The notes below the pieces were generated by a model. It made no database searches, was not told where the DNA came from, and saw only the letters and a list, made by a program, of their open reading frames with translations. Positions 1-11,143 of a stretch of 57,410 nucleotides of DNA are shown one piece after another; position 1 is the first letter of the stretch, and every line of letters starts with the position of its first letter. The translations under genes were made by a program, and so were the position numbers. This DNA is from Gnetum montanum (Eukaryota > Streptophyta > Gnetopsida > Gnetales > Gnetaceae): positions 12,816 through 70,225 of the forward strand of contig MNCI01030493.1 of NCBI GenBank assembly GCA_015680685.1, written 5' to 3'.

Positions 1-720
1 CTAGGGAAGAGCTTAAGCTTTTGCCACTTATTTTCAATATTTTGCAAGGCATAGGCATCATGGAAGGCTTGTAAGTGATGTTGTAGATTAGAATCATAGC
101 CTCCTACAAATTTAGGGATGTTATTCATATTAAGCCTTTTGATGCTACTTTCCTGGTGGTGCCTATGGGGTATCTTAACTAACTCTGTGATCTACATTAG
201 GCTCTTAGTGGCCAATAAGGATTCATTATCATCAAACATGGCATGATGAAAATTGATATTTCTATTTGCCAGATTATAATAGTTTCAATTGTGTTCATGC
301 TGAGTTCTTTGATTTTTCCATGGTTTTGATTTCTATCCTTATTTTGACCCCATAGTGAAGCTTTATTTATATACCTATGTTCAACTTCATCAGAACTAGA
401 CATTAAAGAGGATGAGGAAGATGAGGAATTGGGAGAGTTTCCATGGCTTTACTAGTGTTTCCCATAGTCCCTTGATTTACCTTTTTGAAGTGTCGAGGAA
501 GTCTTAGGCCTTGAGGCCTTCCCTTATCTAGGACTTACTTCATCTCTTCTAGGATTGTCTACCTTAGGTGAATGTAGTCCTTGAGCACAGTTAAGATGAT
601 CATGAACATATAAAATCCTTAGATGAGGTTGGTCACTCCAATTTTCATCAATGTATATCTCATTAGTTCTCTAATGAATGTTCTCTTCATATAATTCATT
701 ATCGCTTCCTTGTGAAAGAG
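1..720 (-). pseudogene. gag relic of element A
   Basis: The minus strand carries a broken Gag reading frame. The best preserved part, plus-strand 1-190, reads MNNIPKFVGGYDSNLQ... then HLQAFHDAYALQNIENKW, which aligns with Gag of element E near 49609-49920 (MNNIPRFEGGYNADPQ). Gag is the structural protein that packages element RNA. The distance from the primer site to this motif is several hundred bases shorter than in E, so part of the N-terminal region is deleted. Stops are frequent. The gene runs off the left edge of the window, so protease and pol cannot be assessed. The identification rests on homology within the window and is secure as a family call, but the exact start is unknown. Confidence 0.7.
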
Positions 721-830
721 AAATTTTTGTTAGTTAATGATGTGTGTGACTTAATATTTTCTAAAAGATAAATTGTTAATGCATTTACAATGATTGTGTA
801 TGATATAACTAATCTAGATAACTAGCACCA

Positions 831-848
831 TACCTAGCAATCACACCA
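831..848 (-). other. Primer binding site of element A (tRNA-Asp type)
   Basis: One base inside the LTR, the minus strand reads TGGTGTGATTGCTAGGTA. It matches the plant tRNA-Asp primer site used by Athila/Tat elements (TGGCGCCGTTGCCGGGGA) at 11 of 18 positions. Most mismatches are transitions. Confidence 0.6.
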
Positions 849-849
849 A

Positions 850-1842
850 TGATGAGCAGTGAGGTATCTCCTACACCCAACCATATGAATCATAAGCATT
901 CAAGCACGATCCACTCAAATTTTATGGATGGGCCTAGTTGTGGCATCTAGATCATTATGCCTTGATCATAGTTTGTTGTCTTCCCACTTGGTAGCTTTGT
1001 CATGTATGATTTAGTCCAAAGTGAGGCATATGATTCTTGATGTTGTTGTAGCCTTATGCTACTTCTAACGATAATAAAGAAATGAATTATTTAAATTAAT
1101 TAACAATGAAAAGTAATGTCTAAACTAGCCTATGGGCAATAAGTGTCCATTCCTAGCTTGTTGTACACATCCTAAACCCATGTATCCACTACTAGGATTA
1201 CCAAGTGCTATGCTACTACGTGAACCAAGTAATAACATTGTTGGGATTACCAAGTGAATGTGTGTTTATGCTTGAAACTAGTTGTGCTCATCCTGGCAAT
1301 TCATTAACATGCATGGAAACATAAATATTAACTAAGTACATGGAATATAAATTGCATTAAAAGTAAATATAATCTAAGTCAAAGTGTTGCAATGAATAAG
1401 AATCAGTTTTGATCTTATTACTGTTCATGGAATGTATCCAGGTACATTGCCACTCAAATAAGACACCATACAACTAACTTAGATCCATACTACGAGCTCT
1501 CACTAACTATTCTCTAAGATTATAGAATAAAACTGCAAGAGTTCAGCTACTCTATTGACCAAAGAATTGCATAAACACGACTGTGACCATGTATTTATAG
1601 ATTTTATTGCTAGGCTACTTTGACGAGGCCTCATCGATGCATGATACAATGGATTGATGAGGCTGTGTCAATGGGGCCTCATCGATAAGGCCTAGTTATC
1701 AAGGCCTTGTTGTTGGAGCCTTGTTATCAGAGCCTTGTTGTCGAAGACTTGTTATCAGGGTAAGGACATTGGAGCTAAGATATTGGAGCCAACCAAAAAG
1801 TTAAGTTTTTATTAGATAACCCAGCCAAATGATGACTCATCA
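850..1842 (-). repeat. 5' LTR of element A
   Basis: The LTR starts TGATGAGCAG on the plus strand and ends ACTCATCA, giving the TG...CA ends of the family. It aligns along its length with the LTRs at 41748, 50968 and 23254, for example at the shared block near 890 and at ACTACTAGGATTACCAAGTG near 1190. Read on the minus strand, a TATA box (TATAAATA, plus-strand 1592-1599) marks the likely U3/R promoter. Upstream of it (plus-strand 1620-1800) lie degenerate repeats of about 15 bp built on GGCCTTGTTATCA. At about 993 bp it is longer than the LTRs of E. Confidence 0.8.
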
Positions 1843-1954
1843 ACCTCCTAGACTAGTATACATAGGAACCTAGAAGTCCTTGAAATTCAATTGTATCATG
1901 TGTAAACACTTGTGATTCATATGGTTAGGCATAGGACCTACTCACTGCTCATTA
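1843..1954 (+). repeat. 5' LTR remnant of element B
   Basis: The 3'-most about 110 bases of a plus-strand LTR. ACCTCCTAGACTAGTATA at 1843 matches B's own 3' LTR near 12156, and the end CTGCTCATTA corresponds to CCACTCATTA at 12265. The upstream part was separated by insertion of element A and lies outside the window. Confidence 0.8.
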
Positions 1955-1955
1955 T

Positions 1956-1973
1956 TGGCATGGTTATTAGGGA
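1956..1973 (+). other. Primer binding site of element B (tRNA-Asp type)
   Basis: TGGCATGGTTATTAGGGA begins one base after the LTR end. It agrees with the tRNA-Asp-complementary site at 11 of 18 positions, with mainly transitional differences, as in the other copies. Confidence 0.65.
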
Positions 1974-2110
1974 TTTTTAGTAAGCTTTGTATGCTTCTAT
2001 AACTTAGTGAAATCATTCACATTGTTGGATTGAACCTTAAAGTCACAATCATTCTAATAGTAACAAAAATGGTAATAAAGCACATTGATAATTTTCTTCT
2101 AATTTAAAAT

Positions 2111-3590
2111 TGTCTTCTTCTCATGAGCATGATGGATTAAGACCATAAGTTCCCAAGAATGCAAAGAGATATTTACTCATCCAAATGAGTTTGTGCCTAA
2201 TTTCACCTTCATTTTATATCAAGATGAACAACTAAGGTGGAGAGACATAGAGGGTAATGTTGTGTTTCCACCCAACCAATTAGTTCTTGGGATGCTTGTC
2301 AAAACTCTTAAGAGGTTGAACATCCAGGATCTCAATGATGAATATGTTGTGCAGGAACATGACTATGAAGACTATTGTCCCACTAAAACACAATAGAAAA
2401 GAGATCAACAATAGGAGAAATGCTATGAAGCTACGAAGGGAAAACGTTTAACAAACCCCTTATTCCTAGTGAACCAAAAAGATGATGAGGATCTTCTCTC
2501 TAAGGATTCTTAGTAGGTAGACTATCCCCCCCTTGATTCTAGTGAAGGGTATTTGAACTAGAATTTACAATCCACTGTAAACAATCCTAGTTTAGATAAA
2601 AATGGATCCAATGATCATGGGGGATCTAAAGGTGGGAGTCATGGTATGGGCAAGGATAAGCAACATGATGATGATTGTGGATGTGATCATCAAAGAGGGA
2701 GTGGTAGAAACCATGGTGCTACTTCTCCCTCTTCACCTTTGTCATCCTCTTCTTTCTCCTCAGGCTCTGACCGAAGTTGCAAACGATGTGATTGTGAGAA
2801 AGTTGACCAATAGGATAAAAATGATCATGATCGCAGGCCCTGCTAGAATGATCAAGATTAGAGGTGTGGGTATTCAAGGGAGGCTTACCACCATGAGAGA
2901 AGGGGTAGTAGAGGGCATCATAGGAACCATGACTATCACAAAGGACATGATTATGATGAGCCTTTACTCAAAACTTGAAACATGCTAAACATCATAGAAA
3001 TAGTTATAATTCCAACAAGACATGTGAAAGATAGCCAAATATAGCATTTAGATATGAACAATATTTTCAATTTTGAGGGGGGATACAATTCATATTTGCA
3101 AAATCTTGTACAAGCCTTTTACAATGCTTGTGCTTTGCAAAACATAGAAAATGAAGGGAAAAAATTTAAGTTGTTTCCCAAGACACTCATAAAAGAAGTA
3201 GAAAGTTGGTATAGCTCTTTGGAGCCAAAATTAATTCATAGATAGAATACAATGCTTGTGCTGTTTAATGAAAAATATTAGATGTACTCTTGAGTGTCTA
3301 ACTTGAGAAAGCAGATCCACGCTTAGTGATAAGAAATACATGAACCATTGAATGTAGCCATGGACTAGTATTTTTTTTATTTTTTTATTTTTTGCATAGA
3401 TTTCCTAGCCATGGTTATTCTCAAAGGGAGTAGCTTTGCCATACCATAGATGGGCTTCAAATAGAAACATGGAAATCTCTTAGTGTCTATGCCTAAGGGA
3501 TATTGTCAGAATTAAGAGCCCATAAGATTCAGAGGCTTATTGGGTAGGTTGCAAAAGAAGAAGGAGAGATCTAAAAGAGAGAAAGTTGTG
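2111..3590 (+). pseudogene. gag relic of element B
   Basis: This is a decayed Gag. The D copy has ATG at 35802 where B has TTG near 2110, so the start is lost. An N-terminal block at 2193-2396 (FTFILYQDEQLRWRDIEG) matches the E copy at about 50700. It is followed by a hydrophilic Ser/Gly/Asp/His-rich stretch (about 2600-2830) and the conserved capsid-like segment at 3050-3290 (FEGGYNS, ENEGKKFKLFPKTLIKE, WYSSLEPKLIHR). A Trp codon seen in E (IHRW) is TAG here at 3243. Homology to D continues to about 3590 and then stops abruptly at a rearrangement. The protease found in D and E is absent. Confidence 0.75.
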
Positions 3591-3722
3591 GAAGGATTAG
3601 TATAGATGCAATGCTGGCATATCCTAGGATCAATTCCAGTGAGTTTGGGATATGACCAAGAAAAGATTATTGGCCATTTGTTAATCATGTTCAATAGCTT
3701 CTCTTTCTGCTCCTTCAAAAGG
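3590..3722 (-). other. Inverted pol segment inside element B
   Basis: The minus strand here encodes KEKLLNMINKWPIIFSWS and GIDPRICQHCIYTNPS. This is the stretch just before the RT core that element D carries on the plus strand (about 39165-39290) and element E at 47210-47350. The flanking gag and pol of B are on the plus strand, so about 130 bp was inverted. The D-equivalent interval of roughly 1.9 kb (37260-39160, including protease) is missing on the gag side. Confidence 0.85.
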
Positions 3723-6361
3723 TAGCTAAAAAGGTAGCTTCAGCAATGGCTAAACCCCAAATTGAAGTAGATCGTCAAAGAGGAAATTGAATAACTCCTT
3801 AAGATAGGGTTCATCTATCCAATTTTAGATAGTGAATGGGTTATCCCACTTGTAATTATGTCAAAGAAAGGAGGCAAGTGGAGGATGTGTATTGATTTCA
3901 AGTTGTTGAATATGGCAACCTACAAAGATCATTTTCCATTGTCATTTATGAACCAAGTTTTGGACACTATTCTTGGACATTGTTTCTATAGCTTTTTGGA
4001 TGGTTATAGTGGTTATAACCAAATTCAGATTTCATTGAAGGATTAGCCCAAAACTACATTCATAGGTCCCTGGGGGACTTTTGCATATCAAAAGATGCCA
4101 TTTTGTCTATGCAATGCCCTTGCAACTTTCCAACACCTTGTCCTTAGTATTTTTCAGTAATAAATTGGTAGCAAGGTGGAAGTCTTTGTAGATGACTTCT
4201 CCACCTATGGTGCTATTTGAGTAGGCCCTGGACTACCTTGAGCAAGTGCTTAAAAGATGCATGGAGACCAATCTTTGACTTAATTGGCAAAAGAGCCATT
4301 TGATGGTCCAGGAGGGCATTGTGTTGGGGCATAGACTTTTTCAGGTAGGGATTTAGGTGGATCCTAAAAGGATTAGGGTCATCCAAAAAATAACCTACTA
4401 ACTAGAAATCATTAAATATTTCTAGTCATTCCTTGGACACATTGGCTATTATTGACTATTCATAGAGAATTTTTCTAAGACTGATAAACTATTGGTTGAG
4501 CTTAAAAAGAAAGATGCTCCATTCATATGGACCAAGAAATGCAAAAAGGCATTTCATCAACTCAAAGAAAAGATTGTAGAAACTTCAATTCTATAAGTAC
4601 CTAGTTGGTACTGTCCATTTCATATCATGATAGATGCATTGAACTATGCCTTGGGAACAGTACTTACATAGTTGAATGATTAGAAACATCCTTATTATGC
4701 CTATTGCGGAAGTCAAAGCATTGTGAATGCACATCTCAACTACATCACAATAGAAAAGGAGTTGATGGTTGTAATGTATGTCTTGGAGAAATTCAAGCAC
4801 TATGTGCTTCAATACAAGATGTTTGTGCATACTAACCATAATAACATTCCTCATAAACAAGTCAACCATGAGCCCTTGTGTCATATAATGGATGGTGATC
4901 TTGTAGGTTTTCGATCTTACAATGGTAGATCAAAAGGAAATTAAGAATGTAGTTAATGATCACTTGTATAGGTTAGGATGGGATAACAAAGAGGAGGAGA
5001 GCCCACTTTTTGATTACTTTCTTAATGAACTCCTCTTTACCAATGTAATAAATGAATAAGTGCCTAATGAAACTACATGGTATGATGACATCCTCACTTA
5101 TCTTCTCACTTAGGAGATGCTACAAGAGTTGGACCATTCAGAGAAACAATAGTTTCTTCATCAAGCCAAATAGCTCATGGAAATTAATGGACATCTTTAC
5201 AAGGCATGCATCGATAGCCTAGTTCATTGGTATGTTCCTGACGTTGATTAGCTATGCATTTTCCAAGGTGCTCATGAGGGTCCTTGTGAAGGCCACTATG
5301 CAGGGGGATGCACAACCATTAAGATCTTTATGGTAGGGTATTATTGGCCAACAATCTTTAGGGATTCCCGCCACTTCATCCACTTTTGTGAATGTTGTCA
5401 ATGAGATGGTGGGATGACCACTCGAATGGAGGGTCCTTAGTAGTGGATCCAACCACTAGAACCCTTCGACATATGGGGCATAGACTTCATGGGTCCCATC
5501 ACATCCATGTTGAATGGAAAGGTGTACATAATAGTCACTATTGACTATTGTACAAAATGGGTATAAGTAATAGTTGTCACCGATTGTACATCTTCCACTG
5601 CTACATGATTTGTAAAAAAAAATGTTGTAAATAGGTTTGGTGTGCCATGTGCATTGATTTTTGACAAAGATACTTACTTTATAAGCACCACCTTTTGCAA
5701 GCTCATGCAATGCTTGGGGGTCAAACATAAATTAATAACATCTTACCATCCCCAAGCCAATGGTCAAGTTAAGGTTATCAATATGAAGATCTCAAAAATC
5801 CTAATGAGAAAAATTAGAAAATATAGGAGAGACTAGAGCACAAAACTCAACAATGCCCTTTGGATCTATGACTTAACATGGAAACTCCCTATAGGCTACT
5901 CATCCTATGAGCTAGTGTATAGAAAACTTCCAACTCTTCATATTCAATCCAATCTTTGTACACTTTAACAGCTTGTGATGTTGACCTTGACCTTAGCCTA
6001 GCACAGAAAGAAAGATTGATCAACCTTAACATGCTAGATGAGAATAGATTGGTGGCCCTATTCTTGAATGAAGTGCATAGGGCATTCAACAAGAAATATC
6101 ATGATCTTAGAATAAGAAAAGTAAAATTTTAACTTGGAGACAAAGGTCCTCTACTAGAAACCCACACATGTGCCACAACGAACAAAGTTTCAAACATTAT
6201 GGGAAGGGCCTTATATCATCTATGAAACCTTTCCTTCTAGGGCCATGTTGATTTACAAACCTGAGAGCCCAAATAAAAAACAACTAGTCAACATGCAACA
6301 AGTGAAACATTTTGATGAGCCAAAGCAAGCCAATGCAAGAAAAGCCATTTTGGATGGATAA
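3723..6361 (+). pseudogene. pol relic of element B (RT, RNase H, integrase)
   Basis: This is a degenerate polyprotein with many stops and frame changes. RT begins about 3780 (LLKIGFIYP region broken; KWRMCIDFKLLNM at 3877). Its catalytic box reads FVDDF at 4185-4199, so both aspartates are kept. RNase H lies at about 4500-4900 (HLNYITIEKELMVVMYVLEK). The integrase zinc-binding region is near 5270-5410. The core has Asp at 5483 (GIDFMGP) and Asp at 5663, but the third acidic residue is Lys (AAG, 5771-5773). The C-terminal domain (WEGPYIIYETFPSRAM) ends at TAA 6359-6361. Several stops sit where a sister copy has Gln, for example TAG 4044 against CAA 39604. The gene cannot make a functional polyprotein. 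Confidence 0.85.
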
Positions 6362-8313
6362 CCTCACTCAATTTTTTAGATCTCCTCCTTTCAACTTAGT
6401 CATGGGGGAGATGGCCATCTAGGCTAATCATATAAATGGCTCTTCAGTTTTTATACTTTTTTTATTTTACACTTTCTTTGTTTTTACAATTTTTTATTTT
6501 ACAGCATCATTAGTACGTTTTAGCTTTCTTGAATATTTTACAATTTCTTTTATATTTTACTTTATTTTGGTGTAAACTTTTCTTCTTGTTTTCTAATAAA
6601 GTGCTTTATTACTAGTAGGACACAGTAATGTTGTAGCTATTTGCTAATGGTGGTTTGCACTTAATGTTTTTGATTGCTAATGTCTGGCTTTATTTTTGAA
6701 TTTTAATGACTAATTACTAAGACATGATTTCTTTTTCATGAAATAGGCAGTGAGTCCATGTCATCCACCCATGCACAAACTCTATAGCCTTCCTTATTCT
6801 AGAAGTATGAGGTTCCTTTTTCACTAATGAAACTTTAACAAACTTATGACCTTGGTAGTTTCTGAATTTGGGAAAGATTCAAAGGTTTGAAAAGGGTGTG
6901 ACTTCAAGGTGATTCAATGCTCTCTGTGCCTTTCTACTTGAGTGTAATTGTGTTTTCATGGATCTCTTACCATTCCATGTTGACCAATAATTGGAAGTTA
7001 ATAAGTCTTTACATGGTGTGGTTCCATCCAAAAATCCACAAAAATATAAAATTCATAAAAAAAACATGATGGGAATTCAAAGCATACCCCTTAGATAAAA
7101 TAATGGGCTACAAGCACTGGTTATGGGACTAGAAAGATATGTTACCCATGCCTGAAGGTCCCCTCTAACTAAGGCCCTTTCTCACTTCCTGCTTCTCTTT
7201 TCTTCTCTAATAAGGAACAATGAGTGATCTATGGGAGCATTCTTGTGTCTTGAGGGGATAATCTAGTCTTAAAGTGGTAATGTGAAGTTATTGAAAGTGG
7301 TTAGTTTTGATCTAGACTAAGAATGGAATTTATTGGATCATTCAACTACGAAATCCACAAGGGACTTCATGTGACCATAAATAGGAACTCTATTCCACCT
7401 TTTCTCTCATCCATTAATGCTTTCCATAGCTCACCTCACTACCAGTTTTCATGTCTTGTCTGATGTCTTAGTTTGATGTGTTAAAATTCTTAGGTAGATT
7501 CTTTTAGATTTGGTCCTTAACTTTTCATAGCCATTCATCACTTGTGGTATCCATGGACTCCATGGTTTGAGGATATGAAAGGGAAAAAAAGAACATGTGC
7601 CTACTATGAGGACTCACTAGCATATCTCTTGGTTTGGTTACTTAAGTTTCTTATCTTTATTTTTGAGAATTCATAAGTCCTCTTATAGCATTTCATCATG
7701 TTCATGGCTTTTCTAGCTTTCTATGGATTCCAATTTCATGTGAAAACTCATATTTTTCAAGATATTCATTATGAAAAAATTTCTAGAATAACTCCATCAA
7801 TAGGACCCCATATACACATCCCACCTATCAATGGGATCCCATTGACGTAAGGCAAAAACACCTATAAATATGTACAAATACTTAGTAATTTTTCACATTT
7901 TCTTATAAACAAGGAGGAAGTTTTTGAATTTTCTAGAGCCTAGAACCTTTCAAAAGTCATATCTTCCTCGTTTGTCCAATTCACTTTGTTCTTCAACCCT
8001 ATAGTTATTGGAGATAAGCTCTTCATCATGGGGACCATAAATCTTAAGTTTTTAGGAAAAAAACTTCTGGAAAAATTTCTAACTCCCACAAAGGTTTAAC
8101 TAAGAAACCAAGATGAAAATATTAAATCATGAGAGTTAAACTCTTCCAACAGGCTTCAATAACATTCTAAGTTAAAAATCATTAAAATAATGATAAAATA
8201 ATCAGTTTTCCAAAGTTCAAACTTAGCCTAAGTGTAACTGCCTAAGGAGACAAGGTATTAAAATGTATAAGTTACACATTGAATGCTAATCTATGGTTAT
8301 GCTATGACCATAG
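6362..8313 (+). other. Non-coding spacer between pol and ORF3 of element B
   Basis: About 1.95 kb without coding potential, alignable with D at 51964-53938, and its first two thirds with the minus strand of E (44475 down to about 43250). It opens with a T-rich tract (6440-6560) and an AATAAAG near 6595. The last 500 bases contain a TATA box and an A-rich leader before ORF3. Confidence 0.7.
7861..7870 (+). promoter_or_regulatory. Candidate internal TATA box upstream of ORF3 (element B)
   Basis: CCTATAAATA is preceded by CCCATTGACG-type repeats that resemble the U3 repeats of this LTR family. The same box occurs at 53484-53493 in D at the matching position, about 450 bases before the ORF3 ATG. 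E lacks both the box and ORF3. Confidence 0.5.
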
Positions 8314-11143
8314 ATGGCACCAAAAGGAAAGCATGTGCAAGAAGGAGGACCATCCCAACCAAGGGATAAATGACCACAAATAGGAAGGGGCCAAGAGTAG
8401 GCACATAAGCAACTAGAAATCCATGACATGGGACCTCTTTAGAAGGAGTCTGAAGTGGAATCTTTTCAGCATATTCTTGAGGAAGTAGCTACAACAGAAC
8501 AATCTCACTGAGATGAGGCACCAAGGCATAGACTAAACCTTGAGGTTACCTTGATGAAGGCTTATCTCAAAAAGATCGTGAACAAGGAGGTCCAGAAATC
8601 AGTGCTCTAAGAATTAAACTTTAGATATTTCTTAAAGGTCACACCTTTAGAAGTTAAAACTCAATTGTAGAACTCTCCCATGTGGTCCATAATCACTTCT
8701 AGCAGGGAGTCATACATGGGAGAGACATACCTATTTTGGAATAATCAATAGGCTGATTCAATGTTTAAGATCAAGGACATTTTAGTGTCCTACTTGGTGA
8801 AAGCCATTGTAGAGGCCCTTGGGTTACCAGAAATTAGGGTAAACCCTACTGAAATCTCTATGTAGGTAGATCTAGATGTTAAGAAATAATGAATGCAATG
8901 GTGTTATGTTGTTGATTTTAAGGATTTTGATGCCCTCATCATGGCAAAGTCTGCATACTTTAAGATTACAACCTTCCACCTCAATCCAATGATGAGGCCA
9001 AGTAAGATTACAACTTTCTCCTCTCATGTTGTGTGTAGCTCTCAGTAGTAGATTCCTAGTCAACCTTCCATAGTTAATTTATCTTGAGATAGAGAAGCTA
9101 TTTAAAGAGAATGAACATGGAAGGAAGATATTTTCCTTCCCATGTCTCATCTAGAAATTATGAAAGAGGGGAGACATATCATGCTATACAAATGACATTG
9201 TCTAACATGCTGTATCTACTTCCTAGGCAAAGATGATGAAGCACAAGGTGCCTACCAAAGTCATCCAAGAAGAGGAGTAATAACCACCACCTACTCACAA
9301 TACAACTTCAAAGTCCTACGCTACTCTTGAGCACATGCACAAGATCTGAGAGTAGCTCTTATAGGAGTAGGAGTAGTGGGTAGAAATGAGTGATGGTGAT
9401 CCATTTGTGTATCACTCAAAAATAAGCCACCTTAACAAAGTGGCTTGAACCATAATGTAGATGGAAGGATGTGGGCCAATTTTCTTAGTCCAATGAATGT
9501 AGCTACCCATAAGGTCAAATCCTAATGCCCAAGAGGTAATGGTATCTCTCTTGCAATAGTAGTAATTCCTAGAAATTTTTAGGAATGCTGCTACTTTTTC
9601 GATGCATCTAGAGGAGGTTGATGGGGCAACTATCTTGATGATGCATCACCATGGATAGGATAAAATGGTAGAGGTCATTGCTAATAGGATTTATCTAGCA
9701 TTAAATGCACCTAAGGTGTCTGCACTAGACATTTTGTAGTTAGAGATGTGCAAACATCCATAGAAACCCTTAGTAGCAAACTGAGTGTGGCCTAGCACAA
9801 GGAGTTATTGGACCAACTGATGGGAACTAGGCAACTATTTCTATATTCCTTTGACCTTCCAAATATAATCACTACAACCTAGCCAAAGTTACTAGAAGAG
9901 ACGGGAAATGCATCATATTGAAGAGGTAACTTGAAACAATCCAAGCTAAAAACCAATGCTTGGCTATAGAGGTTGTTGAATTAAGAGCCCATCTTATTGA
10001 TCCTACATTTCTTAACCTTGTGTTGACACAAGATGAAGCTTTCAAATAGCATCAAGACTAGCTCAAAAAGGTTGATGATGTAAAGGATATGGTCATCTTT
10101 AACTAGTTCATGGCCAATGTTAAAATGTACATAATTCAAAAGGACTTGATCCAGACATGCCATGAGAATTTAATTTTGATTATAGAAAATCATCACCTAT
10201 GGAATGTTGATGTGTAGAAATAGCAGATATAAGATTTTATCCATTAATAGTAAGAGTAGATAGCTGGAATAAATAATGAATTAATGAGATTGGTAGCAAA
10301 AAATAGAAATATCTTCATGAAGGAAGTTTGAGCCCTTCCCCAAAAGTCTACAATAGATATAGCCACTTGGAAGAATGAGGCTCTCAAATTTGAGAGAGTT
10401 AAGAATCATTATAGAGATTAGGTTGACTTATAGAAAGAAATCAATGAAAAGCACATTCAAATGATGAAGGTGAAAATCAATGAGATCCTCCAGCAGCTTA
10501 AGAAAGAAGGCAATGTCTAGTACCCTATCTTTGATGGGATCAATTACTACAACAAAGCGAAGATCCACATGAAAGAGCTATAGATCAAGGAGATGATAAA
10601 GTACATGGAGTTTTTCAATCTCTATCATGAAAATCTAGTGATGTTAACTACAAATAGGCATCAGTCAAAACTGGAGAAACAAGTGCCCAGCTTATACTTG
10701 ATGCATGAGATAGAGTTCAAGAACCACAAAGAGATCAAGCAAAAGCTTGAGATTTTCAATGTTGGATTCAAGGTTCTTAAAGAAATTTTACTAATCAATG
10801 ATCAACTACCAAGAACCTAGCCAAGTAGATGAATGATTACTAGGAGCTGCACAATGCACTCAGAGCATTTAATATTAAATGTAAATAGTTTGCCACTTGG
10901 TTCATGAATGTTAAGGAGCTATTCATAATAATTTCATGTCCATGGGATATTCCCATTCTAGCCCACATTGGTGATGTAGCGTAGACTATGAATGATCCCT
11001 AGAGTAAGGAGGAGAAGATGAAGGCACTGTTGGACACCTTTTGTCTTCCACCAGAAGTTGTAACCATCTTAACCACCATGTGCGATCAAGTAAGAGAAGG
11101 TCCTTTAGAACCATAGGAGCCTTCACCTTCTAGGACTGTTTGA
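8314..11143 (+). pseudogene. ORF3 relic of element B (post-integrase coiled-coil protein)
   Basis: This is a long decayed ORF in the position of an env-like gene in Athila elements. The ATG at 8314 opens MAPKGKHVQEGGPSQPRDK. Recognisable blocks follow: KDILVSYLVKAIVEALGLPE (about 8775), TFHLNPMMRPSKITTFSSHV (about 8970), a charged helical region VELRAHLIDPTFLNLVL (about 9975), MYIIQKDLIQTCHEN (about 10128) and a coiled-coil-like stretch at 10593-10820. It ends at TGA 11141-11143. All blocks recur in D at 53939-56780. I see no signal peptide, membrane segments or fusion motifs, so an envelope role is not supported. The INLP...FPCLI..L pattern, clearer in D, recalls the domain annotated as 'putative plant transposon protein', but this is tentative. 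Stops are mostly TAG in place of Gln codons. Confidence 0.65.

Larger units (their letters stand above)
1..1842 (-). mobile_element. Athila/Tat-like Ty3/gypsy element A, 5' part only
   Basis: This is the 5' end of a minus-strand LTR retrotransposon whose remainder lies left of the window. On the minus strand the order is LTR, primer binding site and gag. The right end reads ...CTCATCA and is followed at once by sequence that continues the 3' part of a plus-strand LTR (compare 1843 onward with about 12156 onward). Element A therefore inserted into the 5' LTR of element B. The LTR and gag match element E (41748-51818), which is complete and sets the family. Confidence 0.8.

Noticed and set aside
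2602-2988. The 128-codon methionine- and isoleucine-rich frame as a protein
   Set aside because: The adjacent frame carries the Gag sequence homologous to E and D. The Met/Ile-rich frame is its shadow; the same shadow appears at 36481 in D.
3512-3718. A separate minus-strand gene in element B
   Set aside because: Its product is the inverted pre-RT segment of the element's own pol plus a shadow of gag.
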